Shown here piece by piece: positions 48,418-60,113 of a stretch of DNA of 64,000 nt (positions are counted from its first letter, which is position 1; each line of letters opens with the position of its first letter). The notes under the pieces are model-generated. The model saw nothing but the letters and a program-made list of their open reading frames with translations. It did no database searches and was not told the DNA's origin. Made by a program: the position numbers and the translations under genes. This stretch comes from Cannabis sativa (lineage: Eukaryota > Streptophyta > Magnoliopsida > Rosales > Cannabaceae): the NCBI RefSeq assembly GCF_029168945.1, contig NC_083602.1, positions 27,081,323-27,145,322 on the forward strand. Reading direction: 5' to 3'.

Positions 48418-50466
48418 TTTGGTAAACAGGATACTACAAAATAATAGAAATCAACAAATAGAAATTAAATAATGGTTTAACACAAAATCTATTCAGAAAT
48501 TATAAGCACATAGCAAGTAGGAATGATATGAGAAAATACTTAAAAAATTCAATCCTAAATAATTTCCAAGGTTTTCAACAAACTGATATCAGTGTCCCGT
48601 TTAGGCGAGAGTCAAAGCTACCATCCATTGAATAGAGTTGTCAGCTCATCTAAAATGTTAAACATTCTAGCAACCTTTTATTCGATCAAGATCAGAATCC
48701 AGCGTTGTCCCGTTTAGGCGAGAGTCAAGGCTATTCTATCTCATGAGCTTCTACCATTGTTTCGCAATTTGTAAGTCAAATATGGTCGCCACCATTAGGG
48801 TGATCTATACCATATAAAACACTTACAAACCACTTATCATGCGAGATTAAACGGTGCGAAATTGCTAATGAACGTTCCTCCATTAGGGAGGATTACTCAC
48901 TAAAACAAACACGGTGTAAAATCCACAATGGAGATCGAATATCTTAATAATAATAAAGCTCATTGTTTAAAATGTATTTTCTTTATTATTCTAATAAATA
49001 AATCTCATTAAAATTCTAAATTAAGAATTAAAATTCAAAAATAAGAATTTAATATAATATTTATAAAATTATACTTAGATGGTGATTGAAATAAAATTAA
49101 TTATTTCCATCTTAGTAATAATTTTAAATATAAATATTAAGGAAATTAATTTAAGTTGAATTAAATAAATAATTAGCAACTTAAAAATTTCCTTTGAGAA
49201 TATATTTATTGGGTTCGAAAATTTAAAGTATATAAAAATACAATTTTCGAAAATAATAAAAAATAGAAAAGAAATACTTCAAGCAAAAATATCACCTATC
49301 TAGATTTTCTTTTGACTAGTTAATTCAATTTCTAATAATATATATATATTTTTAAATTCATTTATTTTAAATTAATCAATTAAATGAAAAAATCATTGAC
49401 TTGAGTTGGTCCAAGAATTAATTAAAATAAATAATTAATTTACAACTCAATCTATTTTTCAAGAAAAATTCAAAAATATTGCATAAATAAAATGCAAATT
49501 TCGAAATTGATTAATAAAATAAAGAAAAAAATATATATTGAAAATTATTTAAATTTAAGTTGAAAAATTAAATTTCAACCTAAAAATAATTTTCTATTTA
49601 ATTAAGTGTCATGAAAAATCAATAAATATTTAAGTATCATGATGAAAATCAACTTAGACATTTAGATTTTTCAAGTTAATTAAATGTATTAAATTCAAGA
49701 AATAATAATTAAGTGTAGAGAAGGCTTAATTATTAATTTCTATTTAATACTAGGAAAAATATACTTAATAAAATTGTACCAAAATTAATTATTTAAATAA
49801 TTAATTTCACAAAGTATAATATTTTCCTATTTAAATATTAGAAATAATAAATAGTCTAGAAATTACTATCTAGAAAATATCTTATTTGACTAAGTATCTT
49901 TTCAAAAAAAATTTGAAAAATATCTAATTTAAGTTAGATAGAAAAAATCTAAAACTTAAATAATTTAAAATTTAGATTTAATTAAATATCAAAATTAAGT
50001 TGTAACCACTTAATTTGAAGATATCCTTTAAAGTTAATATTTGAAAAGATATTAACCAAAAAATATCTAAAATATTCCATTTTAAGTTAATATTTGAAAA
50101 GATATTAACTTAAAAAATATCTTAAGAATCTTTAACTACTAATGCCTAAGATTCCTCAACTTGATTTAAAAATTTAAATAAAATATTCAAATTTAAGTTA
50201 GATAAGAAAAATCAGTTGATACAACTAATTTATAACTTAAATAGGAATATTTAATTAAATAAGCTCCAGAAAGAATCTTAGTTAGTTAAAATTCTATATT
50301 TAATTAAATACAAGAAAAATACAAATAGTTTGTCTAGAAATAATATCTAAACTAAAAGTGTTTTTCTTAAAATTAACTTTAAAATATTAAAATGAAAATA
50401 AATTTCATATATTTTAAAAGTTAATTATGTTGCTAATTCAATTTTATTAGGTCAAACTAATATAAT
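48418..50466 (-). other. Leader of H, gag-proximal part
   Basis: Noncoding. Acceptor-like TTTTGTAG with AG at 48435-48434. Twin motif at 48707-48724 and 48594-48611, again 113 bp apart. The remainder is AT-rich and almost identical to G. Confidence 0.7.
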
Positions 50467-50982
50467 TAACCTAGTACAGTTATTCAAATCAGGCAAATGG
50501 GCCTTCACAATTGGGTTAGTTCATGTGAGGGGGTGCTGGGTTCAGTATGTCGTACCCACTTCTATGGCTCCCAACTCTCACACAAGGCCCAAAAGAGAGG
50601 AATTTAACCTTAAAATGAATAACTGTTATTAATTGAATAGGTCCAATAACTAAATGGACCTAAATAAAATCTATTATGGTCTGACATTTTATTTAGCAAC
50701 AACCTATATGCATCTATATAGTAAAATAAACACATAGGCTCACACAGGCACACTTTGGATGGATCCTATCATGTTGCTAGGTCATACACAGATGAAAGAA
50801 GATTGTAAAATTTACCTGTTACAAATTATTAACTTGACCAAGGGAGCCATCAGATCATTAGATCTGGCAAAAAGTAACCATGGCTATTTGCAATCAAGTA
50901 ATAATAGGTTTTTAAAAACTTACATACAAGCTAAAACCACATACTCCTGCAACAAGGTTAGCTGGATAGTTGGAAGTAGGAT
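50467..50982 (-). other. Conserved leader cassette of H
   Basis: Fourth copy of the cassette. Predicted 23-nt micro-exon at 50924-50946, with CAG and GTAAGT borders on the minus strand. Confidence 0.6.
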
Positions 50983-52048
50983 TTATTTAATTTTAAATAA
51001 ATAATTTCGAAAAATAAATAATTAAAAAATATTTTAATTTTCAAAAAATAAAATAAAATAAAAATATTTTAATTTCGGAAATAAAAAATTTAAATTTCGA
51101 AATTTAAAAAAATATTTAAAATTAAACCTACTTTTGAAAAATTAGGTTTCAACCAACCTAAATATCATTTCAAAATTTGCTAACTACTTTTAAAAAATTA
51201 AATGTTATTTTAAAAATAAAAATTAAATAAAATTAGAAAAGATAAATAAAATATCTTTTCAGATTTTAAATTTAATTTAAATAAATAAAATAACAAAATT
51301 TAAAAGTTAGCAAAATATCTTACATCTATTTAAAATTACATGATTCTAAATATCTTATTTTAAATAAGGTCAAAATATCTAAAAAGATTTAAAAAAAATC
51401 TTAAAAGATAAGATATAATTAAAAATATCTTAAAAAATAAGATATTTTTAAAATATCTTAAAAGATATTATAAATATCTCATAGAATCTGACCTTAAATT
51501 TTAAAAAAAATATAATCAAATTTAAAAATAAGATAGATTTTTGTTTTTTTTAAGCAAGAAGATAGATACTAATTCTATTCGAATTCAAATTACACTAATA
51601 TCTTGAATTAAATTAAATTAATTCAAAATGATAATTAGAATTGAATTAGGAATAGTAATAGTATATATACAAAACCATACAAAAAATTGGAAGTTAATTA
51701 CATGAAAAAGCATGAAAAATCGAAGAAAAACAAAAAAATTCGAAACTGTACGGACAGTTCTGCGATCGCAGGAAAATATCAGCACAGCCCCGTTTTTTTC
51801 AAATCTTCAAAAAAACATAACTAATTCAAATAAAATCCAAATTGAGTTCTGTAAAAGGCTAACTTGCTTAATTTTTTCCATACTATCCAATAAAAATAAT
51901 TCCAGAAACGAAATCACAATTATTTTTCACGAAAATTTCACAAACGTCAATCAATCATCAAATAACACTCAATACAACATGATACCATCCAAAGAACATA
52001 CAAACAATCGTTTTAAAGTCCAAATTACATGTAAGTAAATCAATTACC
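50983..52048 (-). other. Leader of H, LTR-proximal part with palindromes
   Basis: AT-rich. Hairpin 51744-51759 (aactgt, loop acgg, acagtt) and palindrome CTGCGATCGCAG at 51760-51771. The small plus-strand frame 51712-52038 is a chance opening. Confidence 0.65.
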
Positions 52049-52063
52049 ATGGCTCTGAGGCCA
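52049..52063 (-). other. Primer-binding site of H
   Basis: Reverse of TGGCCTCAGAGCCAT, adjoining LTR3 with a 2-bp gap. Confidence 0.8.
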
Positions 52064-52065
52064 GT

Positions 52066-53952
52066 TGTTGGGAATTATTTTACCAGGATCTTAGATCTAC
52101 TCACAAGTATGTTGTTTAAACATCCTAAATATGAACTTTCTAAAACGATAAAATAAACACATATAAAGTTAAGAAAACCTTACATTGATGCAGCGGAATA
52201 AATGTCTCCTTCCACTCAGATCTCTAACCCTTGATTCCTTTCTGTAGCAGAGTATAATCAAGCTTTGATCCTTCACAGTCTTCCAATCTATGATTGAGTT
52301 ACTGCTTGTTGTGTGTGGGCACTTACTCTTTCACTAGGGTCACGAAAAAGATGAAGGGAAAAGAGAGAGAGGTATTTCGGCCAAGGTAGAGAGTGAGGAA
52401 GGCTCAGTTTTCTGAAGAGAGAAATTTCTGTCAGAAAGCTAATGAAAGCATGTCAAAGCATATGTTGTGACTGAGCGATCACTTTCTATTTATAGGCAAC
52501 TACTAGGTTTAGGTTAGGATTTATTTGGCATTAAAATAATGAAAATATTAATTTGAAAAATCTAATTAAGTGGCCGGCCATATGGTGTTATTGGGCCTCA
52601 CTTAATTTTGCAATTTTATCAAATTTTATCTCTATTTTCTCAAAAACGCCAATTTTCCAATTCTAACCTTTTAAATGCCAAAACTAATTATTTAATAGCT
52701 AAAATAGATTATTAAATAATATTGTCATTTAATTTAATTATTAATTAGACATATAAAGTCCATTAATAAATAAATAAACCTAGAAAACTCTTTTCCTTAC
52801 AATTTCACCCCTGCTTAGTGAAAATTCATAAAATTAGACATAGTCTAACTTTAGAATTATAATTGATCAATCACGAATCAATTAATGAGTCTTACAAGCA
52901 GAATGTTCTCAACTAGAATGGGGACCATGGATCTATATGCTGAGCTTCCAATAAGTGAACCAAATTTACCAAGTAAATTCCTACTTATTAATTCTTCGTT
53001 GAATCCACTCTTAGAATTTAGAATTGCACTCTCAGACTTATATAGAGCATATTGTATGTTTCACGATACCAATATACTATCTCATTTAACCATTGTTATA
53101 ATCTTATTGTTTTAAAGATCCTCTATATAGATGATTTACATCGAGATGGGATTTCTTTACCGTTCTCACCCCTCAATGTATTTTGCCCCTTAAAACACTT
53201 AGCTACCTGTAAATGGTGTTTAGTGATCTAATAATTAGTCAGTTAAACAAGAGCTCATCCATTTACTTCTATTTGCTAAGCTCGAAGGGAATCATCACTT
53301 AACTTCTATACACCAGTAGAAGCTATAGATTCCATATTTATGTTCAGCACTCCCACTCAATCATACTATCATGTTCCCAAAATATACGTATCACCTTGAC
53401 CCAAAAGTAGGCTTAACTAATAAATCAAAGAACATGAATAGCACTCCTGAGTTGAGCCCAAGCATATCAGGATTTAGATTCTTTTAATCTTAAGATCAAC
53501 TACTGATATTGACTTGGAAAGATATGTATAACGGTAAGTTTGTAATATCTTAACTTAGTTGCAATATCGGTCCAGTCCAATGTATACTCCATATATTCGA
53601 AACTAGTATACTTTACTAATGTCCTGGAAAGAACATAACACTTACTCCAAGTGTAAGTACACATCATCGCTGATTATCACATTAGTGTAAATCCAATAAC
53701 ACTGATGAAACAGGGACCAAAACTTTTGATTCATATGATCACAATCACATTCCACTGTGTTGACGATACTGTAATTGTGAATAAACATATGATTTGGATT
53801 TAACTGATTTTGTGTGTATGAATGTAATAAACATATTAAACATATTAAACCATTAGCATGTAAAATTCATGCAAACATCAATCACTTCAAATTTCTTATA
53901 TTGATAACTAATCAGATTGTAAAGAGTTTTATTTAGGGCATAAAACCTAACA
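52066..53952 (-). repeat. LTR3 of array (5' LTR in element sense)
   Basis: 1887 bp, 2 bp shorter than LTR1/LTR2 because of a small deletion near 53110. TATA box at 52487-52494 (minus). Followed by the TSD ATAAC. Confidence 0.94.
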
Positions 53953-54942
53953 ATAACCCCACCTGACAAATTACCAAATAAGGTCTGGCCGCCTACCGCT
54001 TGGTCCACAAGTGGAGCCCTTGACTGGGGATTTGACGGCTGACCATTTAGAGTTTGGGCAGTATGCCCAGTTGGATTTTCGTCCAAACTGCCCAGCATGA
54101 TGGTAGACGCATGTTGCTGATTAGCAACTTCGTAGGCTCTTCTTATCAGTACGGTAGCCTATCTTGTTCGGTCGTCGATGGCTACTTGTTGAGCCTTCAA
54201 CATTTCCATCTCTTTATCCCTCCATTCGGTGAACTGGTTCCTTTGCTCTTCGAACGCAAGGTTCACTGCAACACTGAGCTCTTCCTGATCATGATGCAAA
54301 GTATTAGTATGACCTTGCATGAGCCCAAGAGCATTACGGAGGTTTTGGATCTCAGCATCATGATGGTAGACGCAGGTTGCTGATTAGCAACTTCGTAGGC
54401 TCTTCTTATCAGTACGGTAGCCTATCTTGTTCGGTCGTCGATGGCTACTTGTTGAGCCTTCAACATTTCCATCTCTTTATCCCTCCATTCGGTGAACTGG
54501 TTCCTTTGCTCTTCGAACGCAAGGTTCACTGCAACACTGAGCTCTTCCTGATCATGATGCAAAGTATTAGTATGACCTTGCATGAGCCCAAGAGCATTAC
54601 GGAGGTTTTGGATCTCGGTATCATCTCCAATGGTTGTCTGGACATTTGTTGCTGAAGGGACCCCAGTGCTGGGAGTACTCAGATTGGCTGTAGACTGGTG
54701 TTTCCAGTCTCTTTCACACCGGGTGTGATTCCAGCCAAAGGAGACGTCACACCTTGACCCGTGGTAGGTGGTTACGTGGTTGGTTGTTCATGATTAGTGG
54801 TTGGTGGGACCCTTGCATTCCCTGGAGTTTGTAGTGCGAGATCTACCGCCAGTGGATCCACTTGATCGACCACGCCTCTACAAGTTTGTACCACCATAGT
54901 ATTTTTGATCAGACTTGAAGTAAAGAGCAAGCTCGAGTTATC
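53953..54942 (-). pseudogene. Gag N-terminal region of F, right of the array
   Basis: Continues the F gag interrupted at 35608. The frame from 54098 reads PTGHTAQTLNGQPSNPQSRA. Upstream sequence contains a 263-bp tandem duplication (54097-54622) that shifts the frame. The start codon is not clear. Confidence 0.65.
54097..54622. repeat. 263-bp tandem duplication in gag of F
   Basis: 54097-54359 is repeated at 54360-54622 with very few differences (for example gcatgttgc versus gcaggttgc). The period is not a multiple of three. It gives near-identical plus-strand frames at 54054-54383 and 54377-54655, which are shadows. Confidence 0.93.
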
Positions 54943-54961
54943 GCTTTCAATGAAAGCACCA
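54943..54961 (-). other. Primer-binding site of F
   Basis: In element direction TGGTGCTTTCATTGAAAGC, three bases after the LTR. It starts TGG as expected; I do not assign the primer tRNA. Confidence 0.75.
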
Positions 54962-54964
54962 AAA

Positions 54965-55605
54965 TGTTGATCTCACTTTTAGCCAACGACAATGAGTCTA
55001 ATAATAAGCGATAAAGAATATGACTTAGGTATAATATAAGCAAATAAATAAAGAACACAAGGTTTTTAAAGAGGTTCGGCCCCGTTCAGTTCGGTAACAG
55101 CCTAGTCCCCTTGATTTGTATTAACTCAAGAACAAAGAACATAATATTTCTGCTCTTGAAGTTCTCACAATAAAATCTCTGAGTATGCTCTCTTAGATCT
55201 CTCTAAAGTAATTCTTTCGATCCCTTTACCTGTGATAATGGATCACTATTTATAAGGCTACATACTTGAGGGAAAGTTTCCCTTTTGCTTACAATGTCTA
55301 CAATTAGTAAGAACATATATTACATATTTAGAATATATAGATTGTGGGATTTGGACAGCTTGTCATATCTTTGTGATACGATCCCAGATTTATAGGGATT
55401 GATCTTGTGCTTTACGATGCCAATTCTAGAATTGCTAAGTGTTGATGTGCTGCTTGGATTATCCACTCCTCAGCTGGGAAAACATCATCTGTGCAGGTGC
55501 ATGCTGTGTCCTGCTCGGAGCATCTCTCTGGGGAAGATATGGGGAATCAGGTCCACGTGTTACCAGCATGTGCTGCCACGTCATAGTGCAAAAAATGGGA
55601 TAACA
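54965..55605 (-). repeat. 5' LTR of F (641 bp)
   Basis: Plus-strand view TGTTGATCTCACTTTTAGCC to ATGGGATAACA. It matches the solo LTR at 58290-58918 in reverse orientation (TGTTATCCCA...GTGAGGTCAACA). Right flank TGTAT would be the TSD of F. Confidence 0.9.
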
Positions 55606-55973
55606 TGTATATATGGTTTCATACCATCATTCGACTTGAGGCACAAGAAGTAGATGAGAAAAATGAAGCTTTCTTTATAACTTTTAAAAATCACATAATA
55701 AAAGGTAGCTATATGAGGTTATACATGTAAAATGATTCTAAAATTAAAAATAAAGTTTGTAAATGTTTTTTTTTTAAAATTATGAAATTAAATTAACTAA
55801 TATACATTTACTACATAATTTTTTAAAAAATATATAATAATTAAATTAAGTTATATATATTTTTTAGTATTGTATATTATTATATTATAACAAAAATGAA
55901 TAAATATAATAGATCATTAAAAATATATAATAATATATATCACAAAGAATTATACCAATAATATGTTGGGTTT
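55606..55973. other. AT-rich spacer
   Basis: No gene or recognisable element. Strings of A/T with phrases such as tatatata similar to the array right of 58924. Confidence 0.5.
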
Positions 55974-57867
55974 TATGCCCTAAATAAAACTCCATTTCAA
56001 TGTAATCTATTTTATTTAACATCAATAAAGAAACAGAAGTATTTTTCATTCATTTGTGTATGTTTTGGTTCGTTTTATCAATTGCTTGTCTATTTGATTT
56101 ATAAATTCATCTTAAACCCTTTTCACATACTTGATCCTGTTTATTGTGTTGTCATCACATTGGAAAGTAAGCATGACTATGTGAATAAAATTTCCTAGAT
56201 TTATCAGACACAGGGTTTTACTGATATGATAATCTACAACAAGAGTTTACTTGCATTTGGAGAAATGCTATGTTCTTTCCAGAACATTAGTTAAAGTAAA
56301 GCTCAGGTTGGATGCATGGAGTATGCATCGGAAGGGACCGATATTGAACTTTGACTTAGATTAACTAAACTTACCGTAAAATCTATTCAAGTCAATATCC
56401 CCTAGTTGATCCTAGATCAAATGTTCTTAATCCTATTATGATTAGGCCCAATCTTGAAAGGCTATTCGTGTTCTTTGATTTGTTAGTTAAGCCTACTTTT
56501 AGGTCAGGGTGATACGTACATTTTGGGAACACGGTAGTGCAATTGAGTGGGAGCGCTAACATAAACATGGAATCTATAGCTTCTATCTGGCGAATAGTAA
56601 GCAAAGGATGATCTCCTTCGAGCTTGACCAAACGAACATAAATGGTGGAGTACTCATTTCACATAAGCTGAAATATCATTTATACGGGGTCAAGTGTTTT
56701 AAGGATAAAATACATAGTAGGGTGTAACGATAATCTAATCCCTTTATAGTGTAGATCATTCATATAGAGGATCATTGATCAAATTAGGATTATAACAATG
56801 GATAACTAATGATGTGTATATATGGTGGAACATATAGTGCATTCTATATACTGAGAGTGCAATTCTAAGTTCTATGCGTGGATTCAACGAAGAATTAATA
56901 AGTTAGTGAATTTTAGTAATAAATTCTTGATCTACTTATTGGAAGCTCGGTTATATAGACCCATGGTCCCCGCACTAGTTGAGATAATATTACTTGTAAG
57001 ACTCATATAATTGGTTTTGATTAATCAATTATCAATCTCAAATTAGAGTATGTCTATTTGTGAATTTTTCACTAAGTAAGAGCGAAATTGTAAAGAAAGA
57101 GTTTTAGGGGCATATTTGTTAATTATGATACTTTGTATGGTTCAATTAATAAATATGATAAATGACAATATTATTTAATAATTATTTATAGTTATTAAAT
57201 AGTTAGAATTGGCATTTAAATGGTTGAATTAGAAAATTGGCGTTTTTGAGAAAATCAGATGCAGAAAAGATAAAACTGCAAAATTGCAAAAAGTGAGGCC
57301 CAAATCCACTTGTATAGGGCCGGCCACTTTTGTAGGCAATTTAAACTGATATTTTTATTATTTTAATGCCAAATAATTCAAACCTAACCCTAGTGGATTG
57401 CTATAAATAGATAGTGAAGGCTTCAGGAAAATTACACACTTTCTTTTGACACTTCTAATTCAGAAAAACCTGAGCCTTCTCTCTCCCTATCTGGCCGACC
57501 ACTACCTCTCTCTTTCTTCCCTCTTAAATTTCGAAATTCTTAGTGTATGAGTAGTGCCCACACACAGCAAGTGATACCTCAACCATAGTGAGGAAGATCG
57601 TGAAGAAAGACTTTCAGCAAGAAGGAGTTTCAACATCAAAGATTCAGAGAAAGAGATCCAGGTTCAGATATTGATAATGCTCTGCTACAGAAAGGAATCA
57701 AGGGCTAGATATCTGAACGGAAGGAGTCATTTAATTCCGCTGCACCCAATGTAAGGTTTCTTAAACTTTATACGTGTTTATTTCATCATTTTAGAAAGTT
57801 CATATTTAGGGTGTTAATCAACATACTTGTGAGTAGATCTAAGATCCTGGTAAAATAATTTCGAACA
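55974..57867 (+). repeat. Type I copia LTR without TSD
   Basis: TGTTGGGTTTTATGCCC to AATTTCGAACA, about 1894 bp, closest to the LTR of C. TATAAATA at 57402-57409. No PBS or internal sequence adjoins it. The flanks TAATA and TTCCC do not match, so it is not a simple solo LTR; a rearrangement or inter-element recombination is likely. Confidence 0.88.
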
Positions 57868-58165
57868 TTCCCAAGCTTGGACACCAATTGAAAGCTTTTA
57901 CACCCCCCCACCGTAATGTTCCAAGCTTCTTTCACTACATCCTTACAAGCAGGATCCCGATTCCAGGCTTCCAGAAACCGAAACGGGCGATAGAAACCTT
58001 CTCTCACCAGCAAGAGATCTAACAAGACAGGCGCGTGATCAGATCCTTAATGGGAAGGACCTTGACCCCAGCCTTAGGAAAATCAATAATCTAATCCGAG
58101 CTACTAACTACACGATCGAGACGTTCCTTGACGAGATTAGAAAATTTCCTCTTATTGGACCAGGT
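57868..58165 (-). pseudogene. LINE (L1-like) fragment, endonuclease C-terminal region
   Basis: Minus-strand translation gives KRKFSNLVKERLDRVV, then a TAG where relatives have Trp, IIDFP, and later RPFRFLEAWNRDPACKDVV. This matches the end of the endonuclease and start of the linker before RT in plant L1-type LINEs. Only about 100 codons remain, with stops. The fragment is cut at 57867 by the LTR; its other end passes into AT-rich repeat. Confidence 0.75.
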
Positions 58166-58284
58166 AAAAAAATTATATATACCACTATTAAAATATGTGT
58201 ACATACCAAAAAATTTATATATAATAAAAAAACTAAATATCATCTTAAATAAATGATATGCTATAGATAACAAAAACCATATAC
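58166..58284. repeat. AT-rich degenerate repeat, left of the solo LTR
   Basis: Phrases ttatatata, gatatgctata and accatatacca as in the array after 58924, of which it is the left end, split by the solo LTR. Confidence 0.55.
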
Positions 58285-58289
58285 CATAC
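58285..58289. repeat. TSD CATAC left of the solo LTR (partner 58919-58923)
   Basis: CATAC on both sides of the LTR. Confidence 0.92.
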
Positions 58290-58918
58290 TGTTATCCCAA
58301 TTTTTGCACTTTGACGTGGCATCACACGATGGTGACACGTGGAATCAACTCCATGTATCAGCACGCAAGAAATATGCTGAACAAGGGAACACCTATATTC
58401 ACTCGAACGATGCCCTCTTAGCTGGACAGTGAGTAATCCGCACAGCATGCAAATACTTAGCAAATTGAGCTTTCGCATCGTGAGTCATTAGAGAAATCCC
58501 TATAACTTTGGGATCAGATCACAAGGATATGGCAAGCTGTCTGAATCCCTTGATCAGTGTATTTTGTATTTAATATGCAATCTTTTTGCTTATATCAATT
58601 GTAATCAGAAGGGAAATTCTTCCCTCCGAAGCTTAAATTCCTATAAATAGTGATTCATATTCATTGGGCAGGAGGTCGAAAAATCTATCTAAGACTTCAT
58701 ATTCAGAGATATTATTGTAAGAGCTATAAGAAAAGGAGTTATTCTCCTTATTCTTAAGTCAATACAAATTACGAGGATTAGGTTATTACCGAGTTGCTTG
58801 GGGTTGAACCTCTATAAAATTCTTGTGTCTTTATTTGCTTTATTATATTGCACTCATATTATACTATTTTTCGCATATAAATTAGACTCATTGTCGTTGG
58901 CCAAAAGTGAGGTCAACA
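58290..58918 (+). mobile_element. Solo LTR of the F family (629 bp)
   Basis: TGTTATCCCAATTTTTGCAC to GTGAGGTCAACA, complete, flanked by CATAC. Matches the F LTR at 54965-55605 in reverse. A likely TATA segment ctataaatagtg lies near 58641. The internal region was lost by LTR recombination. Confidence 0.93.
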
Positions 58919-59830
58919 CATACAATAAAACATATACATCTACAATAAAAAATAAAATAAAATAATATAATATTATTAAAAAAAATTGTATATACCATAT
59001 TAACAAAATTATATACATCCATAGAATAATTATACACAAAATTATATATCACCTTTATATATAATAAATAAAAATTAAATATGCATGATCCATAATAAAA
59101 TGATATGCTATACAATAAAACTTATATACCATATAACAAAAAATATATACATTACAATTGAAATATATATAATAACAACAAATAAAAAAATATATATATA
59201 TATAGGATGCTAATAAAATTATATATCATGTTAACAAAAATATAATAAAAAATAGAACTTAAATATTATTTAAAAAGAATGATATACCATAGAATAAAAG
59301 ATACATATATCATTCACCAAAACATATGTACTAACAATCATAATAATAAAAATACATATTACTAATATATATATGTATAAATGACTATGCACATACTATA
59401 CTAACCAAATTATATAGCACAATTAAAATATATATACCATGACAACAAAATTATACACTACTATTGTATATAATAAAATAACTAATTAAATATTATTTAA
59501 AATAAATATATATCGTACAATTAAGATATATAAAAATAATATTTAAATATATATAACATGCTAATAAAAATACATACATACATTAAAATGTTTGTATTAT
59601 ACTAACAAAATTATATACCACTATTATACATACTAAAATGGAAAATAAACAGCATCTAGGAATAAAAATATACTATATAACAAAATAAAAATATACTGTA
59701 CAACAAAATTTATATACCAACAATCCACAACAACTCATAAAAAATTTAAAAAATGGACATAACTTTCAAATAAAAAAAATTTTAACAAAACTAATATAAA
59801 TATACCATAATCTTTAAGTAATTTGCTTCT
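58919..59830. repeat. AT-rich degenerate tandem repeat
   Basis: Recurring phrases taataaaa-ttatatacca, ttaaatattatttaaaa and gatatacca(t)acaataaaa appear at irregular spacing of roughly 120-200 bp, with many substitutions. Small frames in it are meaningless. Origin unknown. Confidence 0.6.
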
Positions 59831-60113
59831 AATTCTGAAAAAAAAATATGAAAAAAAAATTATTATTTTTTTATGTGACAAAAGATAATATAAATAATAA
59901 ATAATCTAAAAGGGCCATTTCGCTACAAATTTTAAAATGAGGATATTTAATAACACAGTACTATGATTTGGGACCATTTACTATAATTTCCCTATATAAA
60001 ATGCATATGTATTTTACATCACTAAAATTTCGGAGCGTGTTTAACATTATAACTTAAAATTTATTTTATTTTTTTCAAAATAAAAAATATATATTTTTAA
60101 ACATTAATAAAAG
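59831..60113. other. Noncoding stretch, AT-rich
   Basis: No gene. The phrase gggaccatttactataatttccc (59969-59991) looks like the end of a small inverted-repeat element, but I could not find its partner end. Confidence 0.4.

Larger units (their letters stand above)
35609..53952 (-). mobile_element. Tandem copia array: three LTRs, two internal regions (G and H)
   Basis: Order on the plus strand: LTR1 (35609-37497), internal G (37498-43844), LTR2 (43845-45733), internal H (45734-52065), LTR3 (52066-53952). All parts are minus, type II, and nearly identical between units. Only the outer ends carry the TSD. The middle LTR is shared: it has the internal G PBS on one side and the H polypurine tract on the other. 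Such a structure arises by unequal recombination between LTRs of sister copies. Confidence 0.95.
29864..55605 (-). mobile_element. Ty3-gypsy element F (Tat-like), minus, interrupted three times
   Basis: F reads 5' LTR (55605-54965), PBS, gag N-terminus (to 53953), then after the copia array gag (35608-34460), protease, RT (to 32864), and after the solo LTR the remaining RT, RNase H and start of a second RNase H (30830-29864), where D cuts it. The additional RNase H domain after the RT-linked one suggests the Tat lineage. All coding parts are broken. Outer right TSD would be TGTAT (55606-55610). Confidence 0.87.

Noticed and set aside
54054..54655. Two nearly identical plus-strand frames of 92-109 aa
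   Set aside because: They are shadows of the duplicated gypsy gag segment on the minus strand.
58854..59115. Minus-strand frames rich in Tyr, Ile and Phe
   Set aside because: They come from the AT-rich degenerate repeat.
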